Of a stretch of DNA of 15,493 nucleotides, positions 8,884 through 15,493 are shown in pieces. The first letter of the stretch is position 1, and every line of letters starts with the position of its first letter. The notes under the pieces were generated by a model. That model searched no databases. It saw only the letters and a list, made by a program, of their open reading frames with translations, and was not told the origin of the DNA. Source of the DNA: Acanthamoeba lenticulata (taxonomy: Eukaryota; Discosea; Longamoebia; Acanthamoebidae); the NCBI GenBank assembly GCA_002179805.1, contig NAVB01003298.1, positions 1-15,493 of the forward strand. Reading direction: 5' to 3'. The translations under genes and the position numbers were made by a program.

Positions 8884-10585
8884 TCAGGGCTGGACGAGTG
8901 AGTTCTGGGAGAAGATGGGCTCCCAGAAAGAGCAAAGGTTGGACCGGTACAAAGGAACGGTGGTCGTAGCCGGGTTGAGGTTGGTGTCGGTCTGCTCCCA
9001 CAGGAAGGCCACAGGGTTGGTCTCCTTGAACTTGGGCCAGACGCTGGGATCGGGCTTGCCCTTGTGCGCAATGCGGGCCCAAGAGGCAAGCATGCGCGAA
9101 GAGAGCGCGTAGTCGACCGGAGCGAAGTTGTAGGCCGTGTAGACGGTGGCGTTGAAGATGTAGGGCAGCTCGTTGCCGTGGGCGGCCTGGAGGAACTGGT
9201 CTGGGTAGTTGGGTGAGGTGAAGTTCCAGATGTAGGCGTAGGTCGGGCCGTGCTGGGCAAAGTAGGGAGCGGCAAACGAGGAGCCGCACGTGATGTAGAA
9301 CTGGCCAAGAACCTCGCCACTGCCATACCAGTAGCCCAGCTCGGCGGTGTTGTCGGCATACCAGGCGAAGACGTTGTTGATCTGGTCGGCCGTGAGCCAG
9401 TAGCTCAGCGAGTTGGTGCCGACGATGCGCACGTAGTCGGCGTAGGTAAGGTTGGCCGTCGGGGGCTTCCAGCCGGAGCGCGAGTTGGCCAGGTAGTTGC
9501 CCTCAGCCTCGGTGTAGCCGAGGACGACGTTGACGTCGGTGTTGTACTCGCCGCGCTTGATCAGGTTGTAGGGCTGGTCGGTGAGGAAGATGCCGTCGAC
9601 CGAGGGCTGGAAGTAGTTGACGTAGCCCGAGGTCGAGACGGCCTTGTTGGCGGGCAGGGCGCGCATGCAGGCCAGGATGTCGGCGCTCGCGGTCTGGTTG
9701 CAGCCCTTGCTGGCGGCGAACTTGCGCGAGGCGTTGTACTGCTGCTCGAGGGTGGGCATCACCCACTGCCAGGTCGACTGGAGGATGACGTTCTGCGCAT
9801 AGTTGAGGTAGGCCAGGGGGTCGGTGTACTTGTGCACCATCAGGTGGAGCATGGCGGCGTTGCCTCCCGCGCTCTCGCCGAACAGGGTGATGTCGGTGGC
9901 ATCACCGCCGAAGAAGGCGATGTTGTTCTTGACCCACTCGATGGCGAGGATCTGGTCCTGGAAGCCCACGTTGGTGCTGCCGGCGTCGAACAGCTCCGGC
10001 GTGGCAAAGAAACCGAACGTGTTCAGGCGGTACTGTGTAAACACAGGAGTAAACCGGAGAATTAGTGATTGGCCGCTCGGACCTCACAGTGAGGTCGTTC
10101 TTTGAAGCAACCCAACTGGGGGGAGGGCGGAAGGTAGCTACCTGGATCGTGACGAGCACAACGTTGCCGTTGCCCGCGAGCCACTGGCCTTGATACTGGT
10201 CGGTCTGGCCGGTCCAGTAGCGACCGCCGTGAATCCACACCATGACGGGCAGCTTGTCGCCCTCCTGGGCGCCCTTGGGCGTGAAGACGTTGAGGTAGAG
10301 GCAGTCCTCGACGCCGACGGTAGACGACTGAACGCAGGGCTTGGGGAAGGCCTTGGCGTCGCGCACGCCCTCCCACGCGGACGCGGGCTGGGCCACGGCG
10401 AAGCGCTCCGGCTGGTCAGCAAAGGGAATGCCAAGGAAGGCGCGGGCGAGGTCGTCCTGGACGAAGCCCTGCACGTAGCCCGACTCAGTGGGCACGATGA
10501 GAACCGAATCGCTGGACGTCGAACAACCCATGGCCACGAGGGCGAACAGCGCCGCGATGAGGACCACAACGAGGAAGCGCGCCAT
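8884..10585 (-). CDS. Secreted type-B carboxylesterase (2 exons)
   Basis: Exons on the minus strand: 10585-10142 (start ATG) and 10032-8884 (TGA); 530 residues, normal for the family. A 109-nt phase-0 intron (10033-10141, GTAGCT...ACACAG) joins VLVTIQ to YRLNTFGFF, as in the family's VVTINYRLG. An N-terminal hydrophobic signal peptide (MARFLVVVLIAALFALVAMG) ends in CSTSS. Family marks: EDCLYLNV (second type-B signature), oxyanion-hole HGG in WIHGGRYW, nucleophile Ser ~202 in GESAGG, probable acid Glu in EAEGNYL, catalytic His in AAHGNELPYIF. The triad therefore looks intact, and the enzyme should hydrolyse carboxylic esters outside the cell or in the endolysosomal system. The substrate cannot be read from sequence. 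A lipobox-like MGCS is present, but in a eukaryote it is most simply part of the signal-peptide cleavage region. Confidence 0.94.
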
Positions 10586-10662
10586 GGCCTTTGTAGTGGG
10601 CGAGGTAGAAGGTGGTTGTACAAGTAAGTTGTGTTTGTGTGCTTAGCCAGCGCCTAAAGAAC

Positions 10663-10670
10663 ATTTTATA
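10663..10670 (-). promoter_or_regulatory. TATA-like box of the carboxylesterase gene
   Basis: The minus strand reads CTTATAAAATG here, 78-85 bases upstream of the esterase ATG. It is the only TATA-like element in the 225-base gap between this gene and the kinase-ANTH gene, and it lies at a reasonable distance for a short 5' UTR. Confidence 0.6.
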
Positions 10671-10810
10671 AGCGATGGTCGGGCAAACACCGGAGGTCTC
10701 AACCAATGAGCCATTGTTGTTCGGGGCGATGGTCTGTCTGTTTGTTCTTTCTGCCTTGCGGGACAAACACCTGGGCAACCGTCTCGTGCGGCATAGACGA
10801 CGTAAGAGAC

Positions 10811-13800
10811 CTACTGCTGTTGCGCAAAAGGACCTCCGCCCGGGCCAAACGGGTCAAAGAGCGGCTCGGCCTGTGCTTGCTGTTGGTGTTGCTGATGCTG
10901 CTGTCGCATGAGCTGCTCCATCTGTTGCTGCAACTGTTGCTGCTGGAGCTGAAGCTGCATCAACTCCTGTGGTGCAGAACAAAGAAGTTTACCATGTACA
11001 TGTCAGCGGTTAGCGAGGCGTCGCCTCAAGGCCTGCCCCCGCAAGCCGTGGGCGTACTTCATTGATCTGGGCAGGATCCTTCTCCGCGCCGGGAAGATGC
11101 TGGGCGACCTGCGCCAGCTGGTGGTTGTGGTTGACCACGGCGGAGGAGGGCACGCTCACTGTGGCGCTGTGGTGGTGGTGAAGGTGCGCGGGCGGGGGCA
11201 GCATGGGTGCTACGGCCGTTGCCGCCGACATGGTGCGCAGGTGCGACGCCACCACGGGCACGGCCGAGGTGGACCGCGAGAGCGGTGACCCGACGCGGGC
11301 CGGTGGCGACGACGACCGCACGACGGCGCCCGCGCTGTTGAACGGATCAAAGGCGATGGCGGCCTCGTCAGCGCCGGTCGAGGGCCGTCGGAACGCGATG
11401 CCGGCCGAGTGCGCGGGCTGTTGTTGTTGCTGCTGCGGCAGTTGCTCGCCCACAAAAGCCGGGACGTTGACCAGCGACGTCGAGGGCGAGCCCAGAGGCG
11501 AATAGGCCGCCGCAGCGCCCGCCTGAGGCTGCTGCTGCTGCGCCAGGAGGTAGAAGTGCTGCTGCGCCTGCTCCGGCGGTACTGGACTGACGGCAGAGGC
11601 GGCAGCGGCCGCGCTCTTGGCGTTCCGGAGGGCGTCGGCCCTGGCCTGCGTCTCGGGGCTCAGCGACGTCGGCGGCCGCACGCGCACCGGAGCTTCCGTG
11701 GAGAAGACCGGAGGCGCCTTTGTGTTTGTTTGTTTGTTTGTTTGTGGCGGGCCTATGTGTGAGCTGACGTGGCGCTACCCCCCCCCCCACATGCTGGCGG
11801 ACATCACGTACGGGCGGCAGCTCGGGGATGGCGAAATGGGAGGAAATGGCGCCGGCCTTGGCGTAGAGCTTCTTCGCCCGCTTGAACAGCTTGTGGTGGT
11901 ACGTCGTCATCGGCTTCAGCGTGTAGGCCTGCTCGGTGACTGCGGCCAAGTTCGCCCGTCAGGACCGGTAAAAGCGAGCAGGCGCGGCCGCGCGCGAAGA
12001 GGACGCGTACAGACGAGCTTGGACAAGAGGTAGGTCGAGATGAGGTAGAGGTTGTGCGACTCCTTGAACAGCGGGACGAGGAGGCCCACGCACAGCTTGA
12101 TCACGTCCTGGTTGCTCGCCAGGATCTGCTTGACCAGCCCGAGCACGTCCGTGTGGAGGTCGAGCAGCTGCGCCACGGCCTCCTTGCTGTGCAGCCAATC
12201 CACGAGCGCCACGTCAGCGCCCACAAGGACAAGAACAAGCGCGAGCACAAGGACAAGTATGAGGACGAGCGCGCACCAGACGGGCGTGCCGTCGCCCACG
12301 GCGTTGACGGCGCCGCCGGCGAGCATGGCGTCGAGGAGGTACGTGTCGAGCGAGAAGTTGCCCTCGTAGTGGACCTGCTGCTGGTGGAAGTGGAGCCGCT
12401 TCATGAGGTACCCGCACTGGTCCACTAGGACCGTCACCACGCTCGCGCGCTGCTGCTGCTGCTGCTGTTGCTGCTGTTGGTGATGCTGGCGCCACACGGC
12501 CTGGAGGCTGCTGAGCAGGGCGTGGCCCTTGGCCGCCGCGGCGTCCCTGAGGGCCGACGGGTGGCCGTGGAGGAGCAGGTGGTGAAAGGCCGCCAGCAGG
12601 TTGAGCCCCACGATCGGGTTGTTGAGCGGCAGCTGGGCCATGGCGTCGAAGATGGCGCCGCTGCTCTGCTGCTTCCACGACTCCTCGACGAGCCACTTGA
12701 GCGCCTGCCGGTCGGGCAGCGGCGCCGTCGCCTTCACGGCGGCCTCGACGAGCAGGCGGCCGGACATGTCCGGCCCCGAGCTGGGCGCCGTCGCAGTCGA
12801 CGTCGACGGCGGGAGCTGTTGCGCGAGGCGCGGAGAGGGCTGGAACGACGCCGGCAGGCCGGCCGTCTGGGGCGGCACCGCATCCAAGGCCAGAGCCGGC
12901 GCCACTGCGGGCTGCTGCGGCTGCGGCTGCGCGCTGACAAACGGTTCGAAGAAGGGCGAGGACTCGTCGTCGCCGAAGAAGCCCGCCGCAACGTGGCTGG
13001 GCTGTTCGACGAACCGCGGCGAAGGCATTTGGTGATGGGGCAACCCTGGCGGCTGCGGCTGAGGTGGCTGCGCGTAAAATTGGTGCTGTTGTTGCTGGTG
13101 CTGTTGCTGGTGGTGGTGCTGCAGTGGCGGCACTGGACCAGCTGGCGGAACGGCGAACGGATTGGAAGCTTGACTCTGGGCTAACGCCAGCGCCTGGGCC
13201 TGGGCTTGTGCCTGGGCCTGGGCCTGAGCCTGAGCCTGAGCCTGTGCCTGGGCCTGAGCCTGGGCCTGGGCCTGGGCTTGAGCCTGGGCCTGTGCCTGGG
13301 CTTGGGCCTGGGCCTGTGCTTGCAGCTGGGCTTGAGCCTGGGCTTGGGCCTGGGCCTGGGCTTGGACCTGCAGCTGTGCGTGTTGGTGCTGCTGGGCGAC
13401 AAAAAAGCTCTGGGCCTGCGCCTGGAACTCTGCGGTCTCCGTCTGGCGCTGAGCGGCGGTGAGGCTAGAGTCCGCTCCCCCGAGGGCCTGTTCGCGCTCG
13501 GCTTGCGATTGGTCTGCGGCAGACACCCGTCGCTCCCCAGCCCCTGTTGTTGGTACCTGCGGAAAAGCGAAAATATATAACAATTAGTATTTAATATCAT
13601 ATAATTTAAGTAAAATAGATATTTCGTTTTTTTTTTTAAAAAAGAAGCCACACATACCGGCCCAACACCTTGGCGCGACTTGATGTCAACGCTGCGAGCT
13701 CGCGAGTGTCGCCTGATGGGCACACGAGCCAAGTGTTAACCCAATAAAAATACAATAAAAAATAAATAAATAAACAAAACAAGGGCAAAAAAAAAGAAGT

Positions 13801-15493
13801 CCGTACGAGCGGGTGGCGGCGGTGGGAGGAGCCAACAGGCCCTCCGCGTTGTCGGCGAATCGCGTGGTCTTGGTGGTCGACGTGGTCGTGGTCGTCCCTG
13901 GCGCCGTCGAGCCGGCGGTCTCTGCCTGCTGCCTGGCCAAGACGGCAGCCGCGTCCACGAATCCGGTCGAGCGCGAGAGGCTCGCCGCGGCCGGCCGGGC
14001 GACGGCGGTGGTCAAGGCCACTGGCCCTTCATCAGAGCTCTTCTTGGACGACTCGCTCCGAGGCGTCTTCGAGCTCGAAGACGTCTTGTCCTTCTTTTCC
14101 TTCTTTTCCTTCTTTTTCTTGTCCTTTTTGCTCTTCTTCTTGTCCTTCTTCTCCCCAGAGGCCTCATGCTCACCTTCCGTCGTCGCCGTCTTCGCCGTTT
14201 TCTTCTTCTTTTTCTTGTGCGGATCGGCCGAGCCGCGGGGCGTGGTCCCGCCGGCGCCGACTGGCGCCACGGCCTCGGCTCGCGGCGAAGCCATGCGCCC
14301 CGAGGGCTGGTGCTGCTGAGGCGCGGGCTGAGCGACTTGCTGGGGCTGGTGCTGATGATGGGGCTGAGGCTGATGCTGATGCTGATGCTGGGGCTGGCCG
14401 TCGTTGGGCGCCCAGTCGAGCATGCCAAAGAGCGTGGCGTTGACCTTGTCAAAGTGGACCGTCGCGCCCTGTCCGCGCGGCGCCTGCGCAGGCAGGACGA
14501 CCGGGGCCGGCGGGTGCGGGCTGAGGGGCGACGAGGCCTGCTGCGACGACGGGGCCGAGGCCTCTGACGACATGCCGTTGCCCAGACTGGTGCCTTTGAC
14601 GTCTTCGCCTTCCTCGCCGCTTGACCACTTCGTGCCCTCCTTCTTCTCCGACTTGGCTTTCCTCATCTTCATCCTCTGCTTCTCCTTGTCCTTGCCCTTC
14701 TTGCCCTTCTTCTTCTCCGATGGGTGGTCAGGCTCGCCCTTCTTGTTCTTCTTGAGCTTGTCGCGGATCATCTTGCCGCCCAGCAACGACGGAGTCGACT
14801 TGAAGAGGTTGTTCCGGGTCGCCTTGAGCTGCTCCGGGCTGCGCGCCTGCGCGGCCGCTGAGGCACCTGCGCTCGGCCTCGGGGTCAGTCCATGCGGGGC
14901 CGCACACATACGCACACATGGGGGAATAAGACGCCATTACCAGGAGCGCCGATGCCCGAGCCGCCAGCCGGGCGCACGCCTGGCGGGAAGCCGACGTCGA
15001 CGTCTTCTTCCCGCTCGTCGTCCGAAACCGAGACTTGCCCGGACGGCCGCGGCAGGACGTCGTGAAGCGTGGGGCGCGGGGCCACGCGGTCGTGGGTCGC
15101 GCGCTGCGAGCGCAGACACCACGTGAAGGTGAGCGTGACCGGATTCACGGCTCCCGGGCCAGGGGAGCGGTGGAGGAAAGGTGGCGCACCACAGCGGGCA
15201 CGTCGATGCCACGGAGCTTGCTCACCAGCGTCAGCACATCGAAGATGTCGGGACGCGCGACGGGATCCGGGTTGAGCATGAACTCTGAGCCCCGGTGAAT
15301 TAAAATGAATAATAAAAAGAAGATATATATATAAATGAATAAATAAAGAAGACGGGTCACGCACTGATCAGCGAGTGGAGGCTCGGGGTGTAGGGCGAGT
15401 CCTCCGGGATGGTGTAGTTGACGTTCAAAATTTGCAGCGTGCTGTTCTCCTCAAACGGCGACTTGAGGAAGGCCAGCCGGTAGAGGAAGCAGC
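10811..15493 (-). CDS. NAK-family kinase with C-terminal ANTH domain and endocytic motifs (3' part, 10 exons)
   Basis: Minus-strand exons: 15493-15365 (partial), 15284-15190, 15103-14941, 14866-13807, 13712-13658, 13556-12277, 12186-12011, 11939-11812, 11717-11058, 10966-10811 (TAG); 1,299 residues remain. The first ~75 residues are the C-lobe of a kinase: [33 protein letters not shown], then [18 protein letters not shown], matching the AAK1/BIKE/GAK pattern LI[RK]YMLxPDPxxRPDI. Catalytic subdomains lie off the right edge. A linker (~75-760) holds Lys-rich, His/Gln-rich and (QA)n segments. An ANTH fold spans ~765-1027: [78 protein letters not shown]. The tail carries DPF twice and ends [15 protein letters not shown]. 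Known: NAK kinases phosphorylate AP-2; ANTH domains bind PIP2 and clathrin coats. A role in clathrin endocytosis is inferred. Confidence 0.88.
12187..12276 (-). other. Stop-free 90-nt intron inside the ANTH coding region
   Basis: Donor TG|GTGCGCGC, a T-rich tract, a CTGAC branch-like site about 28 bases before the acceptor, and acceptor GCACAG. Phase 2 on both sides. Because it is a multiple of three with no stop, it reads through as a hydrophobic Leu/Val run that does not fit the ANTH fold. Treating it as an intron joins GTPVC to KEAVAQLL. Confidence 0.7.
12448..12480 (-). repeat. CAG/CAA poly-glutamine tract within the ANTH domain
   Basis: On the coding strand this encodes HH followed by ten Gln between SLQAVWRQ and [11 protein letters not shown], that is, in a loop between two ANTH helices. 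Codons are mostly CAG with some CAA. The length is likely polymorphic between strains. Confidence 0.85.
13155..13163 (-). other. NPF motif (EH-domain ligand) in the kinase-ANTH protein
   Basis: ASNPFAVPP lies just after the (QA)n block. NPF is the classical ligand of EH domains of Eps15 and intersectin-type endocytic proteins. A related aromatic cluster, SPFFEPF, is encoded at 12939-12959, and DPF motifs for the AP-2 appendage are at 11340-11348 and 10847-10855. Short motifs can arise by chance; their clustering in a kinase-ANTH protein makes function more credible. Confidence 0.6.
13186..13376 (-). repeat. Hexanucleotide minisatellite encoding (Gln-Ala)n
   Basis: A tandem 6-base unit, CAGGCC/CAGGCT/CAAGCC on the coding strand (GGCCTG-type on the plus strand), runs for nearly 190 bases and encodes about 30 Gln-Ala pairs with one Leu interruption. 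It lies in the linker between the kinase and ANTH domains and is in frame throughout. The reverse frames also stay open, giving spurious long ORFs (Leu-Gly and Pro-Gly/Glu runs on the plus strand). Confidence 0.92.
14070..14215 (-). repeat. Lysine-rich low-complexity block in the kinase linker
   Basis: The coding strand gives long AAG runs: [16 protein letters not shown], then [20 protein letters not shown], followed by a Ser/Lys stretch. A second Lys-rich block ([20 protein letters not shown]) is at about 14650-14760. They may bind acidic lipids or act as nuclear signals; the sequence alone cannot decide. Confidence 0.8.
14338..14400 (-). repeat. His-Gln/Gln-Pro-rich repeat in the kinase linker
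   Basis: A CAGCAT-type repeat encodes [17 protein letters not shown]. It lies next to the short patch [13 protein letters not shown], which is unusually hydrophobic for this disordered linker and may be a protein-binding motif. Confidence 0.7.

Larger units (their letters stand above)
11812..12765 (-). other. ANTH (AP180/CALM-like) domain of the kinase protein
   Basis: Four coding segments (12765-12277, 12186-12011 and 11939-11812, separated by two introns) line up with the helical ANTH fold. These are an N-terminal helix with VKATAP, a helix matching the family's long LLTLHHLL helix ([19 protein letters not shown]), a Tyr/Leu-rich helix ending in [12 protein letters not shown], a helix [36 protein letters not shown], and a closing Lys-rich helix [18 protein letters not shown] poly-Gln insertion lies in the loop between two helices. 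The basic PIP2-contact residues typical of AP180 are not clearly conserved at the N-terminus, so lipid binding is uncertain. Confidence 0.75.

Noticed and set aside
9250..10065. 271-codon plus-strand open frame opposite the esterase
   Set aside because: Gly/Val/Asp-rich reverse-complement shadow; it also runs through the esterase intron boundary, and the minus strand has a full catalytic triad.
10480..10585. Bacterial lipoprotein signal on the esterase (MGCS)
   Set aside because: The gene has a spliceosomal intron, TATA-like box and AATAAA, so it is eukaryotic; the cysteine after the hydrophobic segment is probably coincidental.
11724..11790. Tandem TTTG and poly-C run as a mobile-element or replication signal
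   Set aside because: Both lie inside a 94-nt intron (11718-11811) of the kinase-ANTH gene; no terminal repeats or target duplications are seen.
12190..12276. Transmembrane helix in the ANTH region
   Set aside because: The Leu/Val run coincides with a segment having donor, branch-like site, T-rich tract and acceptor with matching phase; an intron is the simpler reading.
13064..13580. Plus-strand open frames with Leu-Gly and Pro-Gly/Glu runs
   Set aside because: They are the other reading frames of the (QA)n minisatellite of the kinase-ANTH gene.
1..15493. CRISPR arrays, prokaryotic operons, transposase or viral genes
   Set aside because: No direct-repeat/spacer structure, no transposase, integrase or capsid-like protein, and all protein genes are intron-bearing eukaryotic genes.

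Overview
The window looks like nuclear DNA of an Acanthamoeba-type amoebozoan. This is an inference: coding DNA is GC-rich with C/G third positions, genes are compact, there are many short introns (about 61-109 nt) with donors often of the form GTNCG, proteins are rich in homopeptides, and a eukaryotic tRNA with Pol III signals is present. All exon models were built by hand by matching open frames, GT/GC...AG boundaries and intron phase. In every model the phases agree across every junction.

Layout, left to right. (1) 1-1391 (+): the 3' half of an ALDH7A1/antiquitin-type aldehyde dehydrogenase, eight exons, with the true stop inside the window. (2) 1392-1844: gene-poor spacer. (3) About 1845-8515 (+): a nine-exon gene for a ~2,014-residue villin/supervillin-like actin-binding protein. 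It has a long disordered Ser/Pro N-terminus with repeated SAPLPPPL motifs, about six gelsolin-like repeats, and a charged ER/K-rich helix near the C-terminus. It has no villin headpiece. (4) 8618-8699 (-): tRNA-Ser(GCU). (5) 8884-10585 (-): a two-exon, 530-residue secreted type-B carboxylesterase with a visible catalytic triad, a TATA-like box upstream and AATAAA just after the stop. (6) 10811-15493 (-): the 3' ten exons (1,299 residues) of a NAK-family (AAK1/BIKE/GAK-like) protein kinase. After a long low-complexity linker it carries an ANTH (AP180/CALM N-terminal homology) domain and a tail with NPF and DPF endocytic motifs. The N-terminal part of the kinase lies beyond the right edge.

The genes do not form a pathway. 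Two of them bear on membrane and cortex dynamics: the gelsolin-repeat protein on actin, and the kinase-ANTH protein on clathrin endocytosis. The other two are metabolic (aminoadipate semialdehyde oxidation) and a secreted hydrolase. The most striking item is the kinase-ANTH protein, which joins a clathrin-adaptor kinase and a phosphoinositide-binding clathrin adaptor module in one polypeptide. Also notable are two introns that appear to use GC donors in the same sequence context within the gelsolin-repeat gene, a (QA)n hexanucleotide minisatellite, and two introns that are stop-free multiples of three and so easily mis-annotated as coding.
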